NCBI GenBank assembly: GCA_026874595.1
Contig: CM049310.1
Coordinates: forward strand, 4,030,001-4,094,000
DNA: 64,000 nucleotides
DNA from: Sipunculus nudus
Lineage: Eukaryota; Annelida; Sipuncula; Golfingiida; Sipunculidae
Reading direction: 5' to 3'
This document shows positions 35,262-47,511 of the stretch, in pieces. The first letter of the stretch is position 1; each line of letters opens with the position of its first letter. Made by a program: the position numbers and the translations under genes. Below the pieces are notes generated by a model that made no database searches, was not told the origin of the DNA, and saw only the letters and a program-made list of their open reading frames with translations.

Positions 35262-37250
35262 CAACGTTTAAATCGAGCTATTATGAGCGTATTATCAAAC
35301 GGGCAACATAAACTTTATGTTAGTATGAAGAATTAATTACTATTTTAACGGAATTCGGATAGTTAATTAAGATTCTATCGTCGATTTTAAAGCAATCTAC
35401 TGTTATCCATGCATTGTTTGTAAGTTGTGTATATTCGCGTACTTAAATCGACTGCGCAAGCATGCCGTGAAAAACGATTAAAAATATGTAAAAATATAAA
35501 TAAAGATATAGCTGTCAGATATTTTGTGGAAATTATTTATTTTGTTTATTTAATAAACTTAATAATATTAGAAGTATATGATGTTGATATGTTACATGTA
35601 GGCCTACACCGGTGCATGCGCCATGGTGCAGTGTTTATGCACAAGAGGCCCGTGTGTGTTTGCAAAATGTCAGTTAAATATTCTGTTTGCTTATTCAATT
35701 TAGTTATAAATGATATATTGTAAAAAAAAACTTGTATATTTAAAAAATAAAACTGTACATATGAATTAATGTACCCACGCAGGAAATTTGTATACTTAAA
35801 ATACATTTATTTTCTACATCTGTTAAAAGTCGAAATACATGCCATCACAATGTCCATGGTGGACATAAATATATTTATATACTTTTTTATTTGTAATGGG
35901 TTATATTTATCCTGCAGGAACAGATGATAACAGCTATTTATCTTCACAGCTGTGGTCGCGGCAGCAAACCTTGGTGTGCAATTGTGCATGCCTCCGGGCT
36001 TCCGATGAACTCCAGTTAACACTTCAGATCTTTTAAATCACGTTCATTCATTATACATTAAATCCATTTGTGTTGTGTTTTTCATATTTTTATGTTTCTG
36101 ATAATAAAATAAAACATCATTGTGAAGAGGTTCAATTGATTTTTATTCAACATTTCAGGTGTTTATATATCACATGATTGAAAAATTAAACAAGATGTGT
36201 CATCATTTGGCTTTATTAGTTCTGGAATAAAATCTGCAAACAAAGAGACATATATGAATAATGACTTTTATGAATTTATTTTTATAATTTTAGGTCTTCT
36301 ATGAATGAACATTGCAAAAAAAAAACAAATGTTGCCAATTTTAATCATGTGTTAATTCATTACACAGAAGTCTAGTAAATTACCGTATATTTTAAAATAT
36401 ACATAAAAATCGCTCTAAGAAAGAATTTAAGAAAGCCTTTTTTCCGGTTTAATCTGCCGTGGAGCCTTTGTGCATCACATGATGTTGTCATTTTCAGCGG
36501 AACTTGTATAAATACAATGAACTAATCCTTTTATTCATGCAGAATTGAACACAAAGACACGTTTTGTAAAGAAATTGCTATGTCAATTCTTGGTATAGTC
36601 ATACTTGAATTATTTTATAGGCGCACTTCAAAATGAAATATATCCAGATATTAATTCGTTTAATTATGACACGAATGATTCCTATATGAAATCCATATGT
36701 TAATATCAGTGCCTGGGGATTTCCTTTCACTGTTATTGGAAGGAAGACATACTTTTGGTAAGTTATCTAGAGGCGTACTTCGATTTTAGCACGCGACTAT
36801 ATACAACTTACAAGCAATGGAGAAACAGTGGATTGCTTAAAGTCGGCAAAAAACGCTGTACATCACCGGTAGGCCTACATATCAAAGTTATATTTTTATA
36901 ATATTATTGGATTTATTAAATACACAACAAAGCAATTTCCCAAAAATATACCTGGCAGCCAGATCTTAATTTATATATATTTTAACATAATTTGTACGAG
37001 GGGCTTCAATTTTTATTGTTTTTTAAGGCATGCTTGCATGATGTTATAGAGGTGTACTTATGTGTTAGGTACGCGACTAAATACAACTAACAAGCTATGG
37101 GAAACAGTGGATTGCTTTTAAATTGGCGATATAATTTTAATTAACTATCCGAATTTCGTTAAGATAGTAATCAATTCTTCATTCTAATATAAAGTTGATG
37201 TTGCCTGTGTTATAATACGCTGACAATTAATGGCTCGATTGTAACGTAGT
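35262..37250. repeat. Large imperfect inverted repeat
   Basis: The segment 35262-35460 matches 37055-37250 in inverse, with shared landmarks GAAGAATT.ATTACTAT, TTCGGATAGTTAATTAA and AAAGCAATC.ACTGTT. A further inverted copy covers about 36770-36890 against 35388-35620 (GTAGGCCTAC with CCGGTG). The right side therefore carries a partial local duplication. A 47-codon ATG frame (35196-35336) overlaps the left arm and is not recognised. Confidence 0.65.
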
Positions 37251-38264
37251 GTGAAGGCTAAGCACAAAACGGAACGAGCTAATGGCCCCTCCCAGCTTGC
37301 TCGCCTCACGCAAACAAAGTTGACACATTTCTTCAAACGTTCTGGCTGGCTCAAAGGAAACCTGTGTAAACTCACACCATCGTTATTTTAACTATTAACG
37401 ATCGGACGCAATACAGGAAAAGGTAAACCTATTGTCATGAATTCTCACATGTGGCTTTGTTATGACCGACTGCCGTTCCTGAGCTGACGTCATTCCGAAT
37501 ATTAATGAGGCACGGAACCGATCATTGCCGAACGCGGACAGGGTAATACCAAGCATCTTAGAGCTCTTATTAGACGCGTTTTTAATTACTTTAGACCAGT
37601 AGTAACGACTACACTCAGAGCCAAAAGTTACAAAAACAATTCATTTACGGGATAATATGATCAAATTGCGGTTTTATTTACGCTGGTCATGTCCTTTAAA
37701 ACATTGATACAAAACCTCCAGTATCTTTATGACAGCAATCATGTCCGTTTCTCAGCTGTGATTTCATCTAGTGTCCCAAAACCTGATTTGTTCATTGATC
37801 GGAAACTTATGCCCTATAGTAATCACCCAGTCCATCCGTCTATCTGTCGACACAAATTTGTATCGTGATGATAACGCCTGGTTGGATTGACATGGATTTC
37901 AAACTTGACTTCTGTATGGACGAGAACAAAAGCAAGAATCCATATGATTTTTGGGTCATGTAGTCAAAGGTAAAGGTCGCAGGACCCCCTAATTTGAAAG
38001 AAGATTATGGCTGCATTTTAAGCCAGTTTTTAGCTCAGCTGACTATAAGTCATCTGAGCTATAGTCGAGGTCCATTGTCCGTTGTCCGTTGTCCGTCCGT
38101 CTGTCCGTCCGTCCGTAGATGTGGCACGTTTTGAAACCGTAAGACCTCGGAATCCAAAATTCAGCATAGTGTTAGATGTCCCCAAGATCTCCTACCAAGC
38201 CAAAAACTGGGTCTTTGTGACTTCGTTCCTTTGAGAAATTAAGGAAAAACCTCAATTTTTTATT

Positions 38265-41200
38265 AGCTCAGCTGAGCTATAGTCGTGGTCCATTGTCCGT
38301 CGTCTGTCCGTCTGTCTGTCCGTCCGTCCGTCTGTCCGTCCGTCTGTCCGTCTGGAGGTCCGTCCGTAAGACACGCACGTTTCGACACCGTTGGACCTAC
38401 GAATCTGAAATTGGGCATACAGTTAGATGTCCCTAAAATCTCCTACCATGCCGAAAATCGGGTCAATATAGGACTTCGTTCCTTTGAGATATTAAGGAAA
38501 AACCTCAATTTTTTATTAGAAATCTATTTTCACACTTCAGGACTGCCTTATATCAAAACCACTCATCATATTTACCATAAATATTCCTCTATATAGTTTC
38601 TATGTACATGCCAGATATTAAGTCAGTATTATATAATTTAAAAAAGTTATGGGCCCAAACATAATGGACATAATCAGGAAGATATTTGGTCACTTTAGAC
38701 CAAAAGTGTTAAAGGTAGGGACTTTTTTCCAGTAATACAACTTTAATTAATCGAAATTAAATTGTATACCAAAAATTAGATCAAAATCTGGTAAATTTTT
38801 TTAAATATTGGCAAAAATATAAAATTGGTACCTTAAATTGTGCCCAACTTTGGCCACATCACGTTTTTTTCCTGTAAGTACTGTGGATTTAATTTTCACA
38901 GCATGTATACATAAGGAATTAATCTGTTAAAATCCGAAATTTGAAAATAAAAGCTGCAAAATTAGGCTAGTTATTGAATATTTTTGGAGGCTCTTGTTGT
39001 ATTCCCTTACATTGTCAAGCAGTCCACTTTGATGACTGTAGGTCATTCAGTGCACATCTCTATGCTCCCCAGGCTGTTGGCATAATTTTAGATGTCCCCA
39101 AAATCTCCTACCATACCAAACATTTGGTCATTAGGACTTCGTTCCTTCGAGATATTAAGGAAAAAAACTGTTTTCCATAAATAAAAGCCATTGTTACACT
39201 TCAAGGCTGCCTAATCTCAAAACCACTGATCTGTTTTTGATTGTATTAAGTATTCACTTTCTTTCATACATTTTCTACGAACATACCAAAATTAGGTCAG
39301 TATTGGGTATTATTTTGAAGTTATGGGGCAAAACATAATGCAATTTTAAAAAAAATCAGGAAATATATTTACTCACCTAACATGAGAATTGCTGAACCTA
39401 GAGACTTTTTTTCAGGAATATAACTTTATTTAATCAAGATTCAAGTGTTTACCCAATATTAGATCTGAATTTTGCAAATTTTTCAAGTTATTAGCATAAA
39501 TAAAAAATCAATACCTTAAATTTTTGTCCAACTTTGGCACTGTTGATTTAATTTTCACAGCATATATACATAAGGATTTAATCTTTTAAAATCTGAAATT
39601 TCAAAGAAATTGATTTGAAAGAATAGCTTTTATTCATGTTTTCATACACCATGTCAAGTGTTGTTTACATCTAGCCCACCTAGTAGTTCAGCCTTCACTT
39701 GCATTATGTAACCCACCCCAGGCAGCTTGCCTTGGGTCAGCTTGGCCACTACCAGCAGGCTTCCCCTCTGCCTTGCACCCCACCCACCCCCAGCAGGTGC
39801 ATAAACTAGATGAATGTTATTATTTTCTGTATTTGATTCATTCTTATTCTAGGCTATGCTACATTTTAGATTTTGTATTTTACCACCAGGGTTACAGTGA
39901 TTAAAGTGTACATTTAATTGTGTCCACAAAGTGGTGTATTGCTATGAAAGTGTGGATGTTCATGAGATAAGTAATTCCTTACTTCAGAGGAGTAAAAACT
40001 TCACCAGGTGTGAAATTGAGTATTAATTCCAGTAATAAATTAAAACTGGGATAGTAATTAGCACAATGATATTGTTTGTCCCTCATTCAACCAACAGTGT
40101 GTTTACTTTATTTGAAAAGATGTTTTATTTTATCAAATTTACTGAATCTTTTATTTTATTTTGGTGAATAAAATTAAGCATGTACTGAAAACTCCAATGT
40201 GCAAAACTTTTTAATAGTGATTCAAGGAATATTCTTGTAGATGCCATGTTGTGGCATTATTTTCTTTTAAATTCAGTTTAAACATTTATGATTTAAAAAT
40301 AATAAAATATATGTGTATGCATAATATGACCCAATATGAGCTACACTCTGGATATATGATGATTGCAACTTTTGCAACAATTCTAATATTTTAACTTATA
40401 GTTTCAGTTTTTTACTCTGTATATATAATGATTGCAACTATTGTAACAATTCTAATATTTTAACTTAAATTTCAGGTTTTTTTATTAAAAATTTATAAAA
40501 CCTGTAAATAAAAGAATGATTCAGATATAAACTTCTTAATGGAAAAAGTGGATATGCTTAAAAAAATAGGATTATATATAAACTTAAATGCATTATTCCC
40601 TTGAAAGTGAAATAAAGGTATTAGTCCATTCTGTCAACTTGCCTGTCCATCTGTAAATTTTCATATGCATCACAGTATCTCAAAACATTTACTGTTTTTC
40701 TTCATGACAGTCTTGTCAGAGTATTAATTGCAATCATATATTTAGAACTTATGCATCACAGTATCTCAAAACATTTACTGTTTTTCTTCATGACAGTCTT
40801 GTCAGAGTATTAATTGCAATCATATGTTTAGAACTTTACTGTAACCAAGTAGGAGGGCCCCTTTCCTCTTAGCTTTTCATATTCTTATATAAATGAAAAA
40901 CATTTACAATAGAATATTTCTACATCCACCTTCGTGCTGCCCTCACTTTTCCCTTCTCCGAACCCCATCCTAAAGTCAGCCTCAGTAAGCAAGAATAAGA
41001 TGAATCAGATATATTCATACTTTAATATTTTGTATAACTATTCGTCCATAGGTACCTGTGTACATGCCAGAAATTATGTCAGTATTGTGTAATATGTAGA
41101 CATAGTGGGCATCACAATAATGTACCTTGTCAAGACTAAAGAGATATTGTGTCATACAGTCACAAATTCATGAATCACTTCATCAGCATAGTTAATTATA

Positions 41201-41573
41201 ACATCATATCTGTCAAATTGAAAGCTTGCAGACTACCATACACTTTAGATCCTTCAACAAATAGCCTTATCATCATTCTACTACTGCTTATTACTGCTGT
41301 CATTGCATTCACATTTGCTCAAATATTTCACAATTTTCAACCCCTCCTAAATAAATAAAAAATAAACCACTATATTTGACTCTATTAATCCATCAGTCAG
41401 GTAATTTCATTTATCATTTACTCACATATTACATTAAATTCCTTTATAATAGCCCAACATGTCCATGATATTCATAAGCTTTATCGACTTGATATACATG
41501 TAGTATCACAGTGGAGAAACATTTATAGTCCAATCATGATCAGCTGAGCGCCGTGACCCATGGGTCCCTTGTT
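38265..41573. mobile_element. Second copy of the same family nested inside the first
   Basis: The insertion starts with a perfect AGCTCAGCTGAGCT palindrome (a shortened form of the usual hairpin), then the TCCG/TCTG run, and ends CAGCTGAGCGCCGTGACCC then GGTCCCTTGTT. It sits between ATTTTTTATTA and AAAACCTATTTTC, which are adjacent in the 17773 copy. TTA on both sides may be a short target duplication. It has an internal duplicated half like the 20992 copy. Confidence 0.78.
40320..40840. repeat. Two local tandem duplications
   Basis: A diverged duplication at about 40355-40490 repeats GATTGCAAC then CAATTCTAATATTTTAACTTA. A nearly perfect 86-bp duplication starts ATGCATCACAG at 40665 and again at 40751. 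Both lie within the inner nested element. Confidence 0.8.
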
Positions 41574-42390
41574 AAAACCTATTTTCACACTTCAGGATTG
41601 CCTAATATCAAAACCACTCATCTGTTTTTCCTCATATTTACCATATATATTCCTCTATATAGTTCCTATGTACATGCCAGAAATTAAGTCTGTTAAGTAT
41701 AAATTCTTTAAGTTATGGGCCCGAACATAATGGACTTTGTAAAAAATCAGGAAAAATATTTACTCACTGAACATGAAAAATTTTGAAACCAGAGTCTATT
41801 TTCCCCAAGTATTTAACTATGTTTAATTAAGATTTAATTGTTTACCCAAAATTAGATCTGAATTTTGTAAATTTTTTAAGTTATTAGCATAAAAATAAAA
41901 TCAGTACCTTAAATTTAGCCTAACTTTGACCATGGCACGTTTTTTTTCTGTAAGTACCATTGATTTAATTTTCACAGCATGTAAACATAAATATTTAATT
42001 TGTTTAAATCTGAAATTTGAAAAAAAGCTTGAAAATTAGGCTAGTTATTGATTTTATTTCTTGAGGCTATATTGTAGTCATTTGCTTTGATTACAGATTA
42101 CAGATGCAGGGTCCATCTCCATATCACCATCCCAATCCCCCCCCCCCCCCCCCCCCCGGCAAGCCCAACCCACCAAGTGTTATGCAGTAATGGTTATTGT
42201 TTTCAATGTATTTCCTTAATTGTAACGCTGTTTCTACTTCAATATACAAAAACTTTCCTTGAAAAAATAATTCAAGTGTAATCCAGAAGATGCCATGTTG
42301 TTATGCCCCCGCCACAAAGTGGCCGGGGCATATAGTTTTACCCATGTCCGTCATTCCATCATTCCGTCATTCCGTCATTCCGAAATCAAA

Positions 42391-42945
42391 CAGTTGTACG
42401 GATTTTTTTTCGCAATGCCTGCAGATATTGGCCTGATTTTTGGTGTGTGGGCAGATAATGACCAGTTACAGATCGAGTTCGCGTTTCGTCCCGGTTGACC
42501 TACTTTTGAGCGTTTTACGGCTCCTAAACTTAGAAAATTTCATGAAAAATAGAAATTTTCATGACAAATACACATGTACGGACTTTTTTTCGCAATGCCT
42601 GTAGATATTGGCCTGATTTTTGGTGTGTGGGCAGATAATGACCAGTTACAGATCGAGTTCGCGTTTCGTCCCGGTTGACCTACTTTTGACCGTTTTACGG
42701 CTCCTAAACTTAGAAAAATTCATGAAAAATAGAAATTTTCATGACAAATACACATGTACGGATTTTTTTTCGCAGCGCCTGCAGATATTGACCTGATTTT
42801 TGGTGTGTGGACAGATAATGACCAGTTACGGATCGAGTTCGCGTTTCGTCCCGGTTGACCTACTTTTGACCTTTTTACGGCTCCTAAACTTAGAAAAATT
42901 CATGAAAAATAGAAATTTTCATGACAAATACACATGTACAGTTGT
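42391..42945. repeat. 180-bp tandem units
   Basis: Units starting near ..CATGTACGGA at 42391, 42571, 42751 and 42931 have a period of exactly 180 bp and differ at few positions. Two more diverged units resume after the insertion, at about 43622-43970. They form the core of the TTATGCCCCC element. Confidence 0.9.
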
Positions 42946-42949
42946 TTTT

Positions 42950-43621
42950 AGCCCTCAGCTCATAGGCTGATGGGCTATTGTCGTCACCCAAGGTGTCCGT
43001 CTGTCCATCTGTCTGTCCGGTGTATGTCCGTCCGTCCGTCCGTTCCGTGTCTGTTAACTTTTACATTGTGAGCGGGATATCTCTAAAAGGATTCACCGTT
43101 GGAATTTTTTTTCATCAGTGAAGATGTATATCGATAAAATCTCGGTCAAGTTCGAAGATGGGTGACCTTGACCCATTTTTCTACATTTTAGAGCTGATTA
43201 TAGAAAAACACTCAGAAGTTTATATCTCAGGAATCATTGTGTGGATTTTCACAAAACTTACTATGATCATTGGGACTGATGGTCTGTATGTGCTGCACAA
43301 TTTTGGTGGCGCCACCTGCAATTTCTGATTTTTAATGAAATTTTATCTGATTTTTCAATTTTGGCCTTTTGTGCAGAATATCTTCAAAGGTATTCAACAC
43401 AGGAACTTCATTTCTTCAGTGTTATTGCATTATATTTACAAAATCTTGGTCAAGTTCAAGATGGGTGATCTTGACCTACTTTTCAAGCTCACAGAGCTTT
43501 GTATAGAAAAAAACTTAGGAGCTTATTTCTCAGGAAGCATTTGGTGGATTGTTATGAAACATGGTATATACCTCTCCAATTTAAATTTATAAATGATTAT
43601 CAACTTTTGCTAATATTCTAG
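42950..43621. mobile_element. Third-level insertion, AGCCCTCAGC hairpin element
   Basis: It starts with the hairpin AGCCCTCAGC TCATAG GCTGATGGGCT, then GTCCGTCTGTCC-type microsatellite, and ends ATATTCTAG. It interrupts the T-run of a 180-bp unit (host sequence resumes TTTCGCAATGC). It contains the phrase TTGGTGGCGCCACCT also seen at 23370 and 47364 in other elements. Confidence 0.7.
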
Positions 43622-45200
43622 TTTCGCAATGCAATGCTTACAGATACTGGCCTAATGTTTGGTCTGTGGGCGCATAATGACCACTTACAGATCGAGTTCG
43701 CGTTTCGTCCCAGTTAACCCTTTTTTTCACCATATGACAGATCCTGAACATAGAAAATTTCAGAGAAGACAGAAATTTTCATGAAAAATGCACATATATG
43801 GACTTTTTTCTTCACAATGCCTGCAGATACTGGCCTGATTTTTGGTGTGTTGCTTGATAATGACCCTTTACAGATCAAGTTTGCATTTTGCCCTTGTTGA
43901 CCTACTTTTAACCATACAACACTTCCTGAACTTAAAAAAAATTACAAAATTTAACAAATGTTTCTAATTTGCCCCAGGTGGGGGCATTCGTGTCGTTCCG
44001 ACACATCTAGTGTTAATGTAGCATTTTTAAAGAAATCAGTTTTCTTTTAAATGATTTTAACAAATAAAATTGAACCCATCAATATGCTTAAATTTATAAA
44101 ATATGAAGCACATTATGGATAAATGAAGACACAATTAAAAATTGTGAAATCTAAATCAAGTATTATTTTTAGATATTTATTGTTTTGCAGATTTAAAAGA
44201 GATATTTTTGTGGTAAAAAATAAATAAATAAACATTTGTATGCATGATGTGGTGTTATCTGACAAGATTGAGATTTATGATGATGCAGTTGAGAATTATG
44301 AATCAACTTTTATATTCAGATATATCTGTTATATTGGAAATGTACAGAAATATAAACTGAAATAAAAAAAAATTATGTGATAAAATAAAACAAACATTTG
44401 TTCATTATTTTCCTGCCTCAGCAGAATTTGAGATCAGGCTTTGTTTGCCCTGTTTTATGTTGTTAATTTGTTATATCTCAACTGTATACATTATAAAAAA
44501 ATGCATATATATTTAATAATATATATTATACAAAAAAATAGATTCAATTGAACAAATTTGTAAACTACTGAAATGTCAACAGTTAATCAAAAAGCCAACT
44601 AATGATCATGCTTCAGTTTCAACATTAGGAAACACTTGGTCAGGTCACAAAATATTATTTTCAACAATTTCTTGCTCATCAATACAAACCAATCATATAA
44701 ACCAACCATGGCCTGTATTACCTCTTCCTATTACACTTTATCTCCATTTGATATTATTTTAGATTTTTACCTTCAAGGTCAACTTCAGCTGAGCCCAGTG
44801 ACCCATGGGTCCCTTGTTTTTTCACCCCAACATATCTGTAGATCTTTCATTGTTAATCTAATTATCCATTAAATTATAGAGACATTGATCAGACGTCTAA
44901 TTATAATGCCCAGAAGGCCTATATCTGTCATGGTATTCTGCATGTTTTTCATTATTTACCAAAATATTAAAAATGTAGGCTCACTTCATGTCCTTTTCTC
45001 CAAATTCCTATGTACTGTATATGGATATTTATATTTCATTCACAGCTGATGCTGTTGGATGTTTAAATGTTATTGTCAAGTAGATGGAAACTCCATTGTA
45101 ATACCATTACACTCTTCCATAAGCTTTAGATTTAATATATATAATATATTTAAAATATATATATCATTATGAACAATGTGCGCTGCCTAGACCACAGCAG

Positions 45201-45226
45201 CCGGTAAAATATAATTATTTTACCGG
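45201..45226. repeat. Perfect hairpin CCGGTAAAAT / ATTTTACCGG
   Basis: A 10-bp perfect stem with a six-base AT loop lies about 180 bases upstream of the DIRS-like relic. Its relation to that element is unknown. Confidence 0.7.
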
Positions 45227-45406
45227 GAGTTTGGACCAGTAGGCCTTTGTAGCTCTTAAGCAGTATGACGTATTCGAAAAGTTATATTTTTATACCTGAA
45301 TAAGGTAGTTGACTCTTGCCAGAGTATTGTTTTCTTGGGTATCAATATACTAGTAGACTATGTTAAATGCAGGTAAGAATTACGCAAGTGCATTTCACTA
45401 GCTTGG

Positions 45407-45860
45407 CTATCAAAGCGGCAACTTCAAACACTTATTGGCAAATTAAATTGGATTGCGTCAGTGATCCGGGGTGGACGAATAGCCTATATCATCGACGGCT
45501 CATCTATATGCGTGCAACGCTATGAAGCACTAATCCAATAGGCATGAAGGATGACCTAATGTGGTGGTACATTTGTAGCACACTGTTCAATGGGATTGCA
45601 GTGATACTTGGCCCCGTACCTGTAACGGGGGTCGACACAGATGCTTGTGTGGATGGGGCAGGGGCCGTGTTAGGGCGCGATAAGTTGTGTTGTAACTGGA
45701 AACAAGACTTGCCATCGGCTGCAGGCTTGCATATAAATACCAACGAAACTTTAGCGGTTATATTTGCAGCACACAGGTGGACACTTCTTTGAGGAACAAG
45801 AGGATTGTTATTATGACTGATAATAAGTTTCTAACATCACAACAAGGGCAAAGCTAAGAA
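45407..45860 (+). pseudogene. DIRS/Ngaro-like reverse transcriptase end and RNase H, broken
   Basis: The frame at 45407-45541 reads KRQLQTLIGKLNWIASVIRG, the typical conserved block at the end of the DIRS-type reverse transcriptase. The frame at 45544-45792 carries DDLMWW, VDTDAC, NWKQDLPSAAGLHIN and NETLAV, the RNase H segment with its Asp and Glu. A third frame (45792-45857) gives NKRIVIMTDNK, the next catalytic Asp. Three frames and several stops are needed, so it is inactive. The upstream RT core was not found. Confidence 0.75.
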
Positions 45861-46326
45861 AAAGCTGGTTATGGCAGGGTTGAAGGGCATGTTCTGGTAT
45901 CAGTAATTTACATTTTCCATAAAATGTTCCCCACCTCCAAGTTCATATTTTTTCAGGTGACCTTGAACGAAGGGATGGCTTTTTGCGTCGACTAGACGAT
46001 AAGGTGCGAGCATACAGGCGGCAGCATTCGCCGATAACACCTTGCATCACACATCTCAAGAAATATTGGTTCCTATCAGTACAAAACATATCCTGTGCTA
46101 AATAGTTCATTTAACCAGCACATTAAGTTTTAGTTTAATTTAACACTATTTAAACAATTGGAGCCTACTCCACGAGTTAACCGGGTAAGATAATCACCTC
46201 AAAGACAACTTACAAATATCACTCCTAATACGAGGTGTTCGCAGGACTGTTGGGTCCTTCACTTGTTCATAACTCCCAATAACAGGCCCCATCCTTTGGG
46301 ATAATTTTTCAGACGCTGAATCGTTC

Positions 46327-46878
46327 ATCTAAGATATGTTTGTGGGCTGTGTTTAACGGCCTTTTACGGTTTCATGAGGAAATCACATTTATCAACTGAT
46401 TCTGTTACGGAGGTTACGGAAGGTACAGTTTTGAATAGAAATAATACATTCTTGCCAGATAGAGTACTTATTAATTTTAAGTTGAACTGGTCTAAGATCA
46501 TTCAGTTTCGAGACAGGGTTTTAGATCGGAGTTCCTGTACCTTGCATTCACGTTTCTCCGATGTGTCCTGCACAAGACCTGTTTTTGGATTTATCTGTTT
46601 CACCTGCATATGGTCTTCTTCCGTCATTCTACCAGTTTTCATAGGGAAAAGGTACAAAATTGATGATCTTTAGTAGGTTCATGTCCAGACTGAGGACTGC
46701 GCTAAATTTGTGTGGATTGAAACCGAATAAATACGGTAGGCTTAGCTCCCGCAGGGATGGAGCAACTCTTGCGTTCAAATGCAATGTCAAAGTTGATCTA
46801 ATAAAGAGACGTGGAGATTGGCGCAGTAATGAGTACGAAAAATATATAAAACCTGATTTGTCAAGAGGTCTGAGGTAA
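46327..46878 (+). pseudogene. DIRS/Ngaro-like tyrosine recombinase, broken
   Basis: LWAVFNGLLRF and FMRKSHL (about 46340-46400, in two frames) resemble the FLRKSN region, followed by NWSKIIQFRDRV and, in another frame (46660-46878), RLRTALNLCGLKPNKYG and RRDGATLAF ending GDWRSNEYEKYI. This is the catalytic end of the tyrosine recombinases of DIRS/Ngaro elements. The usual HSFRR histidine is replaced (RLSSRR), and frameshifts separate the parts. Together with the RNase H relic it is one dead element. Confidence 0.72.
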
Positions 46879-47264
46879 GGTATACAAGAATCTCCTAGGT
46901 GGGTTTGGGTTGCCTTTTGGGTTTCATATAAATTTTGAATCACGTGTTATCATAGTATGTGCAGCTTGGTGGACACATAATTTATTATTACTATGGACCA
47001 TATATATTAGTTTTTAATGATGCGACTACCAATAATGCAATTAATTGCGTATTGTATTCTGTGCATTTATATATTTCTTATTGCAATAAAGTCCTCTACA
47101 CCCAAACCCAGACTTTCTACTGATATTAACCTTATAGCCTAGTCATAGTCATTAGTCAACGGCACTTGTTCTTTTGAAAGAATAACATAAAAGTCAGTAA
47201 TGATATGACACCAGTGTTGTTATATTATTAAAGAATGCTACAATGCGTTTTAACACATTTAATT

Positions 47265-47430
47265 TATTAGAGAAGACAAAGCTTATTTAAAATGGGGTCA
47301 TGACCTTCACGGCGAGACTGACTTTGAATGGCAATGTTTGTTTCGTCTAGTACGGGTGACTAGTGGCGCCACCTTGAATCCTTTTCTCGTTATCGCGCCT
47401 TTTAATACTCGCATCATTGAAACCTGACAT
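47265..47430. repeat. Fragment of the TATCCCC-type element
   Basis: TATTTAAAATGGGGTCATGACC, GTGGCGCCACCT and GCC.TTTAATAC occur in the same order as in the 23049-23682 element (near 23198, 23370 and 23403). It is a truncated relative without ends. Confidence 0.55.
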
Positions 47431-47511
47431 CTGGCTGGTGAGAAAAGTTGAGGTGAAGAGCGGGAGCAGTATATTCAGTGTAGATGTCTCTGCAAAAAAT
47501 AACAGCAGACG

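Larger units (their letters stand above)
31957..37699. mobile_element. 5.74-kb inverted-repeat element flanked by TTAA
   Basis: AGGACATGACCAGCG at 31961-31975 is repeated in perfect inverse at 37681-37695, and each copy is flanked outside by TTAA (31957-31960 and 37696-37699). The match continues loosely inward (AAAT). TTAA duplications with short inverted ends are typical of piggyBac-type insertion, but TTAA may also simply extend the inverted repeat. No transposase frame was found. Inside are a second foldback element, a large palindrome and an exon-like segment. Confidence 0.6.
42301..44010. mobile_element. TTATGCCCCC-family element with CTAG end
   Basis: It opens with a hairpin (TGCCCC..CCA, loop, TGG..CGGGGCA) and a TCATTCCG microsatellite. 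The body is 180-bp tandem units. It ends with the hairpin GTGTCG TTC CGACAC and ATCTAG before TGT. The flanks ATGTTG and TGTTAATGTAGC are continuous in the 17773 copy, which proves insertion. No coding frame. It is a Helitron-like non-autonomous element (inference). Confidence 0.75.
38032..44818. mobile_element. AGCTCAGCTGA family, subfamily A, carrying nested insertions
   Basis: It begins with the hairpin AGCTCAGCTGACT ATA AGTCATCTGAGCT and ends TCAGCTGAGC...GGGTCCCTTGTT at 44818. The element's own sequence is 38032-38264 plus 41574-42300 plus 44011-44818, which read end to end like the 17773-19679 copy, including the C-homopolymer (42127-42157). Insertions occupy 38265-41573 and 42301-44010. 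Confidence 0.8.
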
